Assembly (NCBI GenBank): GCA_017642695.1
Contig: JAEPQD010000002.1
Location: forward strand, 186,001-250,000
Source of the DNA: Parvibaculum sp.
Lineage (GTDB): Bacteria; Pseudomonadota; Alphaproteobacteria; Parvibaculales; Parvibaculaceae
DNA: 64,000 nt
Reading direction: 5' to 3'
In this document: positions 18,526 to 27,281 of the stretch, piece by piece
How positions within the stretch are numbered: the stretch's first letter is position 1
Layout of the letters: every line of letters starts with the position of its first letter
The notes under the pieces: generated by a model
The model's input: only the letters and a program-made list of their open reading frames with translations
Database searches by the model: none
Told to the model about the DNA's origin: nothing
Translations under genes and position numbers: made by a program

Positions 18526-19371
18526 CTAGAAGGGCCGGTCTCCGTCCACCGTCACGCGCTCCATGTGGCGGCGGTGGCCGTGATAATCGTTGAGAGCAAA
18601 ATGCTGTGCTGCGCGATTGTCCCAGAAGGCGATGGCGTGTTTCGTCCACCGGAAGCGACAGGTGAATGGCTCCTGCGTGCAGTGCTCGAAGAGGAAGTTC
18701 AGAAGCGGCCGGCTTTCCCGTCGTGTCATGCCGACGAATTTTTCGGTGAAGGCCGGGTTCACATAGAGTGCCTTCCGCCCTGTCTCGGGATGGGTGCGCA
18801 CCACCGGATGTTCGTAGGAAGGAGTGTCGTCGCCCGCGGTCGCGACCTGCATCGAAGAACGTTTCTGCGCCGAGTGGCCGCGCTCGCTGTATTCGCCCTT
18901 TGCCGTATGGACGGCCTTCAATCCCTCGAGCATCGTCTTCATGCCATCCGACAGCGTTTCGTAGGCGAGATACTGGTTTGCCCAGAGCGTGTCACCGCCA
19001 TAGGGCGGCACTTCCTTCGCGTAGAGGATGGAGCCGAGCGCCGGCTCCTCGAGAAAGGACATGTCGGAGTGCCAACCACCACCGAAATTGATGCGGTCTT
19101 CAGGCTCCTTCACGATCTGCATGATTTCCGGATGGCCGTCCATGCCCTTTACATAGGGGTGGATATTCAGCGTGCCGAAGCGGCGGCCAAAGGCCTTGTG
19201 CTGATCGTGGCTGATATGCTGGTCGCGGAAGAAGATGACGACATGATCAAGGAAGGCCTGATGAATGGCGTCGAAGGTTTCGTTTGACAGATCCTTCGAC
19301 AGGTCGACACCTTCGATCTCGGCGCCGAGTGCGCCGGAAATCGGCTTCACCTCGATGGACTTCGGTCCCAT
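18526..19371 (-). CDS. TauD/TfdA-family Fe(II)/2-oxoglutarate dioxygenase
   Basis: A 281-residue non-haem iron oxygenase. The first two iron ligands are in WHSDMSFLEEP (HxD), the distal His lies in the C-terminal HFALNDYHGHRRHMERVT, and the 2-oxoglutarate Arg follows. The family includes taurine, 2,4-D and alkylsulfate dioxygenases. Because an arylsulfatase is encoded 10 kb away, action on a sulfate ester or sulfonate is conceivable, but that is speculation. It is separated from the radical SAM gene by about 75 bases and may be co-transcribed with it. Confidence 0.92.
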   Translation of the reverse strand: MGPKSIEVKPISGALGAEIEGVDLSKDLSNETFDAIHQAFLDHVVIFFRDQHISHDQHKAFGRRFGTLNIHPYVKGMDGHPEIMQIVKEPEDRINFGGGWHSDMSFLEEPALGSILYAKEVPPYGGDTLWANQYLAYETLSDGMKTMLEGLKAVHTAKGEYSERGHSAQKRSSMQVATAGDDTPSYEHPVVRTHPETGRKALYVNPAFTEKFVGMTRRESRPLLNFLFEHCTQEPFTCRFRWTKHAIAFWDNRAAQHFALNDYHGHRRHMERVTVDGDRPF

Positions 19372-19389
19372 GACAGCCTCCCTGTGATT

Positions 19390-19998
19390 CTACGCGGTCG
19401 CCTTCTGGAAAGCGGGGCGCTCTCCGAGTAAAGCGAAATAGGCGTTCACGTTCGGATAGTCTTCGGTCAACAGGCCGAAGAGCTTGCAGAGCAACAGGTC
19501 GTAGCCGAGCATCACGTCGGCGGCGGTGAACTCCTCGCCGCAGATGTAATCCTTGTCGGCAAGTTCCCGGTCGAGAATACCCAGCATCTTCTTCGCGCTC
19601 TCGGTTGCTTCCGCAGCGACCTGTGGAATGCGCTGGTCTTCGGGGCGAATGAAGGAGTGCTGCGCGATATTGCCCAGCGGCCCCATGAAGGTTGCCTCGG
19701 CAAAGTGGAACCAGTGAAGGTATTTCCCGTGCTCCGGGGTGCCGGCTTTCGGCTCCAACTGCCCCTTTCCGTGCTTTGCGAGCAGATATTGCGCGATAGC
19801 GCCGGACTCGTTGAGGATCAGCCCGTCATCGTCGATGGAGGGCACCTTGCCGAGCGGGTGAATTGCCAGATAAGCCTCGGACTGGAGATCCTCCGGCGCA
19901 AATTTCATTGTCTTGAGCTCGTAGGGTATTCCGAGCTCCTCGCAGAGCCAGACGATGCGGACGGAGCGCGTGTTCTGCGCGTGATAGATCTTGAGCAT
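19390..19998 (-). CDS. Glutathione S-transferase family protein
   Basis: A 202-residue cytosolic GST. The N-terminal thioredoxin fold begins MLKIYHAQNTRSVRIVWLCE with the catalytic Ser/Arg region of beta-class-like enzymes; GKVPSIDDDGLILNESGAI is the glutathione gamma-glutamyl binding site (VPS...ES), and the all-helical C-terminal domain contains FTAADVMLGYDLLL. ATG 19998 is preceded by AGGGAGAG. It lies 18 bases downstream of... no other GST; its stop is followed by the dioxygenase start region, so both may form one unit. Probable detoxification of reactive intermediates. Confidence 0.9.
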   Translation of the reverse strand: MLKIYHAQNTRSVRIVWLCEELGIPYELKTMKFAPEDLQSEAYLAIHPLGKVPSIDDDGLILNESGAIAQYLLAKHGKGQLEPKAGTPEHGKYLHWFHFAEATFMGPLGNIAQHSFIRPEDQRIPQVAAEATESAKKMLGILDRELADKDYICGEEFTAADVMLGYDLLLCKLFGLLTEDYPNVNAYFALLGERPAFQKATA

Positions 19999-20055
19999 TT
20001 TCTCTCCCTGGGTTCCGATCAATTGCCGTTTCCGGCACTCTAGCGGATGTGGCTG

Positions 20056-22392
20056 TCACCCGCGAGAGGCGCGGGGGAAGAGCCGTTCGAGCGTTGATGC
20101 AAAGGCAGGCAGGAAGAAGATCGCGGCTACCATGTTCGCAAGGAACATGAAGGATAGAAGAATTCCCATATCTGCCTGCAATTTGAGGCCGGAGAAGGCC
20201 CAGGTCGACACGCCTACCGCAAGTGTCAGGCCTGTAAAGATCACGGCGACACCGATCTGCTGCAGGGCGAGCGGATAGGCGCGTTCGATCGGTATGCCCT
20301 CGTCGAGAAGACTCTGCAGGCGGCTGTAAATGTAGAAGGCGTAGTCGACACCGATACCGGTGGCAAGCACGAGCACTGGAAGGGTCGACACCTTCAGCCC
20401 GATATTCAGTGCCGTCATCAGCCAGTAGCCGAGGAACGTCGCCATCAAGAGCGGCATGCAGCAGCAGATGATCGCCCGCCAGTCCCGATAGGCCAGATAA
20501 ACGAGAAGGACGATAACCGCATAGATCCATGCGAGCATCGGCATCTCGTTAGCCTCTATCACGTCGTTTGTTGCCGCCATCACACCGACGCCACCCATCG
20601 CGAGCCTGAAGTTGACATCGTCGCGCGAAAGAGCGCCGGGATCGGTGGAGCGAAATTCCTTTACGGCACCGATCACGGTCTCGATTGTTTGCGCCTTGTG
20701 GTCGTCCAGATAGATGATGACGGGAAGGATCGTGCAGGCTTCGTTCAGCAGGCCGCTCGACGGTTCGTAGAGCGAGGTTGTCTGTATGAGATCCGCTTCC
20801 GCATGCGGCAGACCGATCCAGCGCGGATTTCCTTCCCGCCAGATGGCCGAACTGTCGCGAACCGACATCGGCAGGGATTGCACGGAGTTGACGTTTGGCA
20901 CGTTTCGCATGGACCATGAAAAACGTTCGACCAGATGCATTGTGTCGTAATCGATGCAGGCGTCGGGCGGTGTCTCGACGACGACGATCAGCGCATCGGC
21001 CGAGATCGAGAAGCGGCTGACGATTTCCGCGATGTCGCGGTTGTAACGGGAAGACGGCCACAGTTCGGAGAAGCCGGCGGTCAGGTCGCCGATATGGCGC
21101 TGCCGCGTCTCATACACCGCGGCAACGAGCAGAACGGCAAACACCACCAGGGCACATATGGCTGGCACGGGACGTGCGATATGTCCGATGGCGCCCATGA
21201 CCCGCTCGCGCGACTGCCGCAGCCGCGCAAAGGTTTCCGCGAAATCGGGACGAACCGGCATGTACGAGGCGACCAGCGGCAGCATGACGAGGTTCGTCAC
21301 GATCTTCAGCGCCACGCCCAGGCCCGCCATAACGGCCAGATCCTGTATGACCTCGATGGGAATCAGGTAGAGCGTGCCGAAACCCACCAGGTCGGTCACG
21401 AGCGCAAGCGATCCGGGGACGAGCAGGCGCCGGAAGGTAGTGCGTGCCGCTTCGTCGGCGCTGTGGCCTTCGCTCAATTCTGTGCCGATGAGGTTGATCT
21501 GCTGCACACCGTGACTGACGCCGATCGCGTAAACGAGGAACGGCACCAGAACGGCGAGCGGATCCAGCCCCCGGTCCATCAGGTGCAGCAAGCCGAATTG
21601 CCAGACGAGCGATACGAGCGAACAGAATACGGCGAGGAATGTGAGCTGCGGCGAGCGGCAATAGATGAAGACCGCGAGCGTCGTGAGAACGAACGCCAGA
21701 ATGAAGAAGACCAGAACATCGCTTGCGCCGTCCGCTATGTCGCCGATGAATTTCGTGAAGCCGACAATCTGTATTTCGACGTTCTCATCTTCGTAGCGGT
21801 CGCGAATTCTTGTTTCGAGCTTGTCTGCGAGATCGAGATAGTCGAGCTGTTCGCGTGTGATGGGGTCGATTTCCTGCAATTCGGCCATGACGAGTGCGGC
21901 GCGATGGTCGTTGGAGATCAGGAAACCTTCGTGCTTTCCGTTCAGCGTTCGATCCCGGATCGTCGCCACATCGTCGCCGGTGATGTTCTCTACCGTGACG
22001 CCGTTTGGAATAACGGGGTAGGCGTTGATGCCTTCTTCGGTGTTTTCCGTTACGCGCGTCGAGGGTGACCAGAGCGACTTCACGGTGGTGCGCCGCACGC
22101 CCGGGAGGAATGTCACTTCCTCGGTTACGGCCTGCAGCCTTTGCATGAAGGCGGTATTCCAGATCGTACCCTCGCGTGCCTTCACGGCAACGAGAACGAG
22201 GTTTGCGCCGGGTACCTGGTTCTCATACTCGAGGAAGGTCTGAACGTATTCGTGACTGGTCGGTACCTGCTTCAGGAATCCGGCTTCCATCCGGAGCTGT
22301 ACGGCGTAGTAGCCCATTGCCAGAGTAAAAAACGCCAGCGCCAGCAGGATGAGTGCGCGCGCCTTGAAGACCACGAATTCGACCGCGTTCAC
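20056..22392 (-). CDS. MMPL/RND-superfamily lipid or hydrophobe exporter
   Basis: A polytopic inner-membrane protein of 778 residues (797 if ATG 22449 is used). The architecture is TM1, a periplasmic domain of about 190 residues, five TMs, then a repeat of the same. The TM segments contain the proteobacterial-subfamily signature YAIGVSHGVQQIN and, in the second half, LATGIGVDYAFYIYSRL with its proton-relay Asp. I choose GTG 22392 because GGGGGGAG stands before it and the first TM then follows directly; the upstream extension is not family-like. It is divergent from the DUF1329 gene. Such exporters commonly sit with DUF1329 and LolA-like genes, both present here. Confidence 0.9.
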   Translation of the reverse strand: MNAVEFVVFKARALILLALAFFTLAMGYYAVQLRMEAGFLKQVPTSHEYVQTFLEYENQVPGANLVLVAVKAREGTIWNTAFMQRLQAVTEEVTFLPGVRRTTVKSLWSPSTRVTENTEEGINAYPVIPNGVTVENITGDDVATIRDRTLNGKHEGFLISNDHRAALVMAELQEIDPITREQLDYLDLADKLETRIRDRYEDENVEIQIVGFTKFIGDIADGASDVLVFFILAFVLTTLAVFIYCRSPQLTFLAVFCSLVSLVWQFGLLHLMDRGLDPLAVLVPFLVYAIGVSHGVQQINLIGTELSEGHSADEAARTTFRRLLVPGSLALVTDLVGFGTLYLIPIEVIQDLAVMAGLGVALKIVTNLVMLPLVASYMPVRPDFAETFARLRQSRERVMGAIGHIARPVPAICALVVFAVLLVAAVYETRQRHIGDLTAGFSELWPSSRYNRDIAEIVSRFSISADALIVVVETPPDACIDYDTMHLVERFSWSMRNVPNVNSVQSLPMSVRDSSAIWREGNPRWIGLPHAEADLIQTTSLYEPSSGLLNEACTILPVIIYLDDHKAQTIETVIGAVKEFRSTDPGALSRDDVNFRLAMGGVGVMAATNDVIEANEMPMLAWIYAVIVLLVYLAYRDWRAIICCCMPLLMATFLGYWLMTALNIGLKVSTLPVLVLATGIGVDYAFYIYSRLQSLLDEGIPIERAYPLALQQIGVAVIFTGLTLAVGVSTWAFSGLKLQADMGILLSFMFLANMVAAIFFLPAFASTLERLFPRASRG

Positions 22393-22556
22393 GGAAACTC
22401 CCCCCACGGCGCGTTCTCCCGGGATGGCGCCGCCTCTGTTTCCCCTCATGACCCTGCGTTTGCTGCCGAGGCGACGATTTTTCTGCGGATGCGTAGCCGT
22501 CGCGGCGATTTTGGGTCAAGATTAGTAAAATCAAGTTACAAAGTGGGGGTGGGGAA

Positions 22557-23942
22557 ATGAGTTTGTCAAAGTGTATCTATGGATTTGCTGCAACGTGGTT
22601 CCTGCTGGCGGGGGCGGCGAGTGCAGGCGTTCCGGCGGCCCAGGTAGAGCGTCTGGGGCAGGATCTCACGCCAATGGGGGCTGAGCGGGCCGGTAATGCG
22701 GATGGGTCCATACCGGCCTGGACGGGGGCACTCTCCTCTCCCCCGGCGGGTCTCGCCTCGGTACCGGAAGGGCATTACGCCGATCCCTTCGCGGACGACC
22801 CGGTGCTTTTCACCGTCACGAAGGAGAATCTCGGCGAGCACGAGGACATTCTGACGCCTGGCCAGCGGGCCATGCTTGAGGTCTATCCGAACTACAAGCT
22901 GAATGTTTATCCCTCGCGACGGAGTTGTGCGCTTCCCGAGGAAGTTTACGGCGCTATCCGCAAGAATGCGGCAAACGGCTCGCTAGGGGGCGGCGGGGAC
23001 AGTCTTGAGGGCGTGGTGCACGGCGTGCCCTTTCCCATTCCCTCCAACGCCTACGAAATCGTCTGGAATCACAATCTGCGCTATCGCGGCTACAAGGTGT
23101 CCCGCACTTTCGTTTCCGCCGCGCCGACACGTGACGGAAATTTTACGCCGATCAAAGTGCAGGACGATCTGATATTCGACTATTCCGCGCCGGGTATTTC
23201 GTCGCTCGAGGATCTTGACAATACCTCCTTCCGCTATCTGCAGGAGACACTGTCGCCGGCGCGGCGTGCCGGCCAATTGCTGCTGGTGCATGAAATCGTG
23301 GACCCCAGCCGCGGCGAGCGGCGCTCGTGGCAATACACGACAGGGCGTACGGATTCCGCACCGCGCGTGCAGCGCACAAGCGCCATCAACTACGACACGC
23401 CGCAAATCTACTCGGACGCCATGTCGACCGCCGACAGCTTCGACGTCTTCAGCGGTCCGCTCGACCGTTTCGACTGGAAATTTCTCGGGATCGAAGAACG
23501 CTACATCGCCTACAATTCCTATGAATTGAGTTCACCGGCCCACAAATATGCGGACATCATCAAGCCGGGTCATCTCAATCAGGATTTCGTGCGCTACGAA
23601 AAGCATCGCGTTTGGGCTGTCGAGGCCGTGGTGAAGCCGACGCAACGTCACGTCTATAGCCGGCGTGCCGCCTATTTCGACGAGGATGGCTACAACATGG
23701 CTGCGGGTGAGCTGTACGATGCGCGCGGCGGATTGTGGCGTGTGCAGGAGGCGCACCTCATTCAGTACTACGACGTACCGACCTGCTTCAATGCATCCGA
23801 CGTGGTCTACGATCTGGTGGAAGGACGCTATGTCGTCCAGAACCTCAAGAACGAGGAAGCCGGGATCGTGTTCGACGCCGACGAACTCAATGACATGATG
23901 TTCGTCCCCGAGGAGTTGCGCAGGCGGATCAACCGCCGTTGA
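22557..23942 (+). CDS. DUF1329 exported protein
   Basis: A 461-residue secreted protein with a clear signal peptide (residues 1-23, cleavage after GAASA). The DUF1329 opening LGQDLTPMGAERAGNADGSIPAWTG is unmistakable in pattern (family LolB/LolA-like beta fold). It starts divergently from the MMPL exporter with a GGGGGTGGGGAA ribosome-binding region. In other proteobacteria DUF1329 proteins are induced on hydrophobic substrates and are co-inherited with DUF1302 barrels and MMPL pumps. A role in trafficking hydrophobic molecules through the periplasm is likely; no activity has been read from residues. Confidence 0.92.
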   Translation: MSLSKCIYGFAATWFLLAGAASAGVPAAQVERLGQDLTPMGAERAGNADGSIPAWTGALSSPPAGLASVPEGHYADPFADDPVLFTVTKENLGEHEDILTPGQRAMLEVYPNYKLNVYPSRRSCALPEEVYGAIRKNAANGSLGGGGDSLEGVVHGVPFPIPSNAYEIVWNHNLRYRGYKVSRTFVSAAPTRDGNFTPIKVQDDLIFDYSAPGISSLEDLDNTSFRYLQETLSPARRAGQLLLVHEIVDPSRGERRSWQYTTGRTDSAPRVQRTSAINYDTPQIYSDAMSTADSFDVFSGPLDRFDWKFLGIEERYIAYNSYELSSPAHKYADIIKPGHLNQDFVRYEKHRVWAVEAVVKPTQRHVYSRRAAYFDEDGYNMAAGELYDARGGLWRVQEAHLIQYYDVPTCFNASDVVYDLVEGRYVVQNLKNEEAGIVFDADELNDMMFVPEELRRRINRR

Positions 23943-23952
23943 GACGGAGGCG

Positions 23953-24639
23953 TCAGTCCAGCGCGCCGACGAGGGAGGCGCGCTGGGACATCTCGATCCA
24001 GTTGCCGTCCGGGTCGCGCACGAAGGAGATGCGCGCGACCTTGCCGAGCGTTTGCGGGGCGCGGCCTTCCGTGCCGCCGCGTGCGAGGATGGCGGCGTGT
24101 TCCTCGTCGACGTTACGGATCTGGATCGTGATGTAGCGGAAGCCCTGTCCCTCCAGTGTGGGATCGGTGGTGACGTCTCTTGTTTCCCCGAAAAGGATCG
24201 CGCTGTCGCCGCAGAGGAAGCTGTCGCCGCCTTCCTCCGGTACGTCGGGCAGGCCGAGCGCCACCGCATAAAAGCGGCGGTGCGCATTCGCATCACGCAC
24301 GCCAAGGCGAATACCGATCCGTTCGATGCCGTGAGCCCCCGGAGGTATCAACGTCACCTTGTTGCCGTCCGGGTCCGTCAGACGCTTCGGACCCAATAGT
24401 CCCTCTCGCGCGATCAGCAATTCGCGATATCCGGACGACGGTGCTATCGGCAACTCATTCCTGGAATGATTGATCTTCAGCACAGATCCGAGGAGATCAT
24501 GGCGGTGCTGCTGCACGCCGCCGCCAAGTGGCAGAACGTGATCGAGCGGAAGCCCGATCTCGTTCTGCCAGAAGTCGAGCATGGGCTCGAGGTTCGTCGT
24601 GAAGAGGCCGACATCGATACGCGGTTTCACGAGTTCCAT
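23953..24639 (-). CDS. VOC/glyoxalase superfamily protein (two modules)
   Basis: A 228-residue protein with two tandem vicinal-oxygen-chelate modules, about 5-100 and 103-220. The beta-alpha-beta-beta-beta pattern is visible in IDVGLFTTNLEPMLDFWQNEIGL and again in IGIRLGVRDANAHRRFYAVALGL, and each module ends in a DPDGN strand (DPDGNKVTL and DPDGNWIEM). Metal-binding candidates are His/Glu at the usual strand positions. It converges on the DUF1329 gene and is followed upstream by thiolase and DUF35 genes on the same strand, suggesting a joint catabolic operon. Reaction unknown (lyase, isomerase or dioxygenase). Confidence 0.85.
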   Translation of the reverse strand: MELVKPRIDVGLFTTNLEPMLDFWQNEIGLPLDHVLPLGGGVQQHRHDLLGSVLKINHSRNELPIAPSSGYRELLIAREGLLGPKRLTDPDGNKVTLIPPGAHGIERIGIRLGVRDANAHRRFYAVALGLPDVPEEGGDSFLCGDSAILFGETRDVTTDPTLEGQGFRYITIQIRNVDEEHAAILARGGTEGRAPQTLGKVARISFVRDPDGNWIEMSQRASLVGALD

Positions 24640-24657
24640 GCCGGCCTCCTCTTCGGT

Positions 24658-25800
24658 TCAAGGCGTTTCGTTCGAGAAGACGATGGTGCCGGATGCAGCG
24701 AACATGCCGCCGACGCCATGTGCGATGGAGATTTTTGCGCCTGGCACCTGCGCGGGAGCGATGCCCCGCATCTGACGCACGCTTTCTTGCAGGGCATACA
24801 TGCCGTACATGCCGGAATGCATGTAGGAAAGACCGCCGCCGTTCGTGTTCAAGGGCAGCTTTCCGCCTGGGCGCGTATTGCCCTCCCGGATGAATGCGGC
24901 ACCTTCGCCGCGTTCGCAGAAGCCGAGGTCTTCCAGCCCGTAGATCGGGAGATGGGCGAAAGCGTCATAGATCATCAGATGGTCGACCTCCGAATGCTTG
25001 ATGCCCGCCTCATCGAAGGCCTTCTTGCCCGAGACGCGAAATGCCTTCGAGGTCGTGAAGTCCTCCATCTGGCTGATCATCGGCGTTTCGCAGCTTTCAC
25101 CCGTGCCGAGAATGTAGACGGGCTTTTGTGGGAAGTCCTTTGCACGCTCCGCACTTGTCAGGATCAGTGCGCCGCCGCCATCGGTGACGAGGCAGCACAT
25201 GAGGAGCCGGAACGGCCAGGCGATCATCTTGGAGTTCAGGACATCGTCCACCGTAATAAGGTCGCGGAAGCTTGCGCGCGGGTTCTTCGCAGCCCACTCG
25301 CGCTGCACGACGGCCACCTGAGCCACGTCCTCCTCCGTCACGCCGTACTGCTTCATGTAGCGGAGCGCCGGGATCGTGAACATGGTGGGCGGGTTCGTAA
25401 TGCCGTAGGGCACCTCGAACTGGCCGGACTGGCTTGCCGGATCGCGCGAGAAGCGGCGCGCGCCGACGCGGGAGCGACCACTCTCCGCATGGGTGATCAG
25501 CACCGTGTTGCAGAGCCCTTCATTGATCGCGGCCGCCGCGTGGCGGACATGCAGCATGAAGGAGCAACCGCCGACACTCGTGCCGTCGACCCATGTCGGC
25601 GTGATGCCGAGGTAATGCGCGACCTCGACGGGGCTGTCGCCCGCTGTCGCGACGCCGTCGATGTCCTTCGCGGTGAGACCCGCATCCTTCATCGCGTTCA
25701 AGGCGGCATCCGCATGCAGCATCAATTGCGATGTGTTCGGAATCTTGCCCATCTCCGTCGTTTCGGCGGCGCCGACGACAGCCACTGTTTTCTGCTTCAT
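24658..25800 (-). CDS. Thiolase-like (SCP2/Ltp2-type) protein
   Basis: A 380-residue member of the thiolase superfamily of the kind paired with DUF35 proteins. It has the N-terminal AVVGAAETTEMGK, a nucleophile-region motif TSVGGCSFMLHV with Cys 79 retained, DGGGALILTSAERA, and HGVGGMFAASG where classical thiolases have their GHP motif. In actinobacterial steroid side-chain degradation, Ltp2 with a DUF35 partner works as a retro-aldolase rather than as a thiolase. Four bases separate it from the DUF35 gene, supporting a complex. Whether it cleaves C-C bonds by thiolysis or aldol chemistry cannot be decided here. Confidence 0.88.
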   Translation of the reverse strand: MKQKTVAVVGAAETTEMGKIPNTSQLMLHADAALNAMKDAGLTAKDIDGVATAGDSPVEVAHYLGITPTWVDGTSVGGCSFMLHVRHAAAAINEGLCNTVLITHAESGRSRVGARRFSRDPASQSGQFEVPYGITNPPTMFTIPALRYMKQYGVTEEDVAQVAVVQREWAAKNPRASFRDLITVDDVLNSKMIAWPFRLLMCCLVTDGGGALILTSAERAKDFPQKPVYILGTGESCETPMISQMEDFTTSKAFRVSGKKAFDEAGIKHSEVDHLMIYDAFAHLPIYGLEDLGFCERGEGAAFIREGNTRPGGKLPLNTNGGGLSYMHSGMYGMYALQESVRQMRGIAPAQVPGAKISIAHGVGGMFAASGTIVFSNETP

Positions 25801-25804
25801 CGTT

Positions 25805-26218
25805 TTACCCCTTCACCGGCCGGAATTTCGGAAGGCTGATCTCGTCATTCGCCTTCTCGAAGGTCACTTCGAGGGGCATGTCGAGGATGAGCGCTTCCGG
25901 CGTCTGCGGGCAGTCGACAATGTTTGTCATCATGCGCGGGCCTTCGGCGAGGGTGACGACCGCGATCGAATGCGGCATCTCGCCGAAGTCCGGACGGGGA
26001 CGGTGATTGATGATGTAGCTGTAGAGCGTCGCCTTGCCGCTCGCCTTGAAGATTTCCACGTCGCGCGAGCCGCAGGCCGGGCAGAAGGGGCGGGGTGGGA
26101 AGTAGCTTTCCTTGCAGCCTGTGCAGCGCTGCAGCCTCAACTCGCCCTCTCGGCAGCCCTCCCAGAAATGGCGGGTTTCGGGTGTAGGCGAGGGCAGCGG
26201 GCGATTGTATTCCGCCAT
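25805..26218 (-). CDS. DUF35 zinc-ribbon/OB-fold acyl-CoA-binding protein
   Basis: A 137-residue protein with an N-terminal helix (TRHFWEGCREGEL), a rubredoxin-like zinc ribbon with four cysteines (CTGCKESYFPPRPFCPACG) and an OB-fold. Members bind acyl-CoA and partner with thiolase-like enzymes. ATG 26218 has GGGAGAC just upstream; the frame extends farther but without family likeness. It is the first gene of the run DUF35, thiolase, VOC on the minus strand. Confidence 0.92.
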   Translation of the reverse strand: MAEYNRPLPSPTPETRHFWEGCREGELRLQRCTGCKESYFPPRPFCPACGSRDVEIFKASGKATLYSYIINHRPRPDFGEMPHSIAVVTLAEGPRMMTNIVDCPQTPEALILDMPLEVTFEKANDEISLPKFRPVKG

Positions 26219-26341
26219 GGAAGTCTCCCTGTCTGGTGTTCGAATTCTTGTTGGCGGCGAGGATAGCCGGGCGGGGGGATTTGGCAAACTCCCGGAATTC
26301 TGCGGTTTTGAGCCGTTGATTTGGGCTTGCCGGACCCTTAT

Positions 26342-26356
26342 GTTTCAAAATGAAAC
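26342..26356. promoter_or_regulatory. Perfect palindrome before the WIDPWA-protein gene
   Basis: GTTTCA, AAA, TGAAAC, a 6-3-6 inverted repeat ending nine bases before the start codon at 26366. It would overlap the ribosome-binding region of that gene and the promoter zone shared with the divergent DUF35 operon, as expected for a repressor operator. No regulator is encoded beside it. Confidence 0.45.
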
Positions 26357-26365
26357 GTTCAGGGA

Positions 26366-26776
26366 ATGCCGATGCTCCTGCGTCTTTTCATATTGGCCGG
26401 ATTCTTCGCGGCGGGGCTTATGGCTCCGGCGGCGGCCGGCGAGGTGCGCTGGATCGATCCTTGGGCGCCTCACGATGCCGTGCCCGAGCTCGCGGGCGGA
26501 CCTTCGGTCCATGCCCCGTATCCGCAAAGCGATAACGGTAATGCCATTGTCTGGATCGATCCCTGGGCGGGCGAAGACTGCGAATGCGCGGGCGGGAACG
26601 CCGATATGACGGGTTCGCTCCACCTTGCCGGCTTCAACGGCGGTGTCGGCAACCGGCAGAGCATCGTCGTTATCTCGAACGGATTCTTCTTCAATCCTGC
26701 GCTGCCCGCCGGGCAGGTACCGATGACGGGTACGCGCGCCGCGCCGGTTCATCCGCTGGGCGGCCCGCGCTTCTGA
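26366..26776 (+). CDS. Small secreted protein with repeated WIDPWA motif (unknown)
   Basis: A 136-residue protein with a strong signal peptide (residues 1-24, cleavage after APAAAG). The mature part holds two copies of WIDPWA (residues 29-34 and 63-68), each followed by a short acidic turn, then a Cys pair C72/C74 and a Gly/Asn-rich tail with VVISNGFFFNP. CAGGGA lies five bases before the ATG. I do not recognise the family. The repeat, size and absence of TM segments point to a small periplasmic or extracellular beta protein. It has a private palindrome upstream. Confidence 0.7.
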   Translation: MPMLLRLFILAGFFAAGLMAPAAAGEVRWIDPWAPHDAVPELAGGPSVHAPYPQSDNGNAIVWIDPWAGEDCECAGGNADMTGSLHLAGFNGGVGNRQSIVVISNGFFFNPALPAGQVPMTGTRAAPVHPLGGPRF

Positions 26777-26794
26777 TCCTTCCGTTCCTTGCAG

Positions 26795-26825
26795 AAAAAG
26801 GGGAGGCGGCGGTGCCGCGCTCCCC
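26795..26825 (-). terminator. Intrinsic terminator after the Met/Asp-rich protein gene
   Basis: Stem GGGGAG (26800-26805) with CTCCCC (26820-26825) and inner stem GCGGC/GCCGC around a GGT loop; the five A residues at 26795-26799 read as a U tract on the minus strand. It ends the gene at 26850-27098 and may also stop the plus-strand gene weakly. Confidence 0.75.
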
Positions 26826-26849
26826 TGTTCCGTCGCAGCGGAAGACTGC

Positions 26850-27098
26850 TTACATCTTGCCGTCGCCGGACATGTGATCGTCGGACATTTCGCCGTCGGT
26901 CATCATGCCGTCTTCCGACATATCGTCTTCCATCGAACCTTCGTCCGACATGCCGTCGCCCGACATCTCGTCGCCGGACATGTGGTCCTCGGACATTGTG
27001 CCCTCGTCCATCATCTCCTCTGCATGGGCGGCGCCCATCGTCATTGCGCCGAGCAGGGCAATGCCGAAAGCTGCGGCGGCGGGCTGAATGCGTTTCAT
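26850..27098 (-). CDS. Secreted acidic Met-rich repeat protein (MXKDX-like)
   Basis: An 82-residue protein. After a signal peptide (residues 1-25, AHA cleavage site) nearly the whole mature chain is made of about eleven five-residue units of the type MS(G/E/D)D(x): for example MSGDEMSGDGMSDEG. It recalls the pentapeptide MXKDX repeat family of small exported proteins, but the Lys is replaced by Gly, Glu or Asp, so the chain is strongly acidic rather than basic. Methionine and carboxylate side chains at this density could bind metal such as Cu(I), Ca or Fe; that is inference. It has its own terminator and stands alone. Confidence 0.75.
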   Translation of the reverse strand: MKRIQPAAAAFGIALLGAMTMGAAHAEEMMDEGTMSEDHMSGDEMSGDGMSDEGSMEDDMSEDGMMTDGEMSDDHMSGDGKM

Positions 27099-27217
27099 GA
27101 TTGTGCTCCTGTTTTCTGTCGTTTCGCGGAATACCGCTTCGGCCCGGCGCCGTGCCGCGGCCGCCCGTTCTCTATAATCCGCGCCAGCGCTGCTGTCGGT
27201 TCACGACTGAGCACATG

Positions 27218-27244
27218 GAAGTGACGCGATCCTCGCGTCACTTC
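27218..27244. repeat. Perfect 12-3-12 inverted repeat
   Basis: GAAGTGACGCGA (27218-27229), spacer TCC, and its exact complement at 27233-27244. It lies 38 bases beyond the nitroreductase stop and about 120 bases upstream of the Met-rich protein start. No T tract follows on either strand, so it may be a rho-assisted terminator hairpin or an operator. Confidence 0.6.
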
Positions 27245-27281
27245 ACGGAAGCGTGACCGGTGCCGAAGGTCGTGGTTGCCC

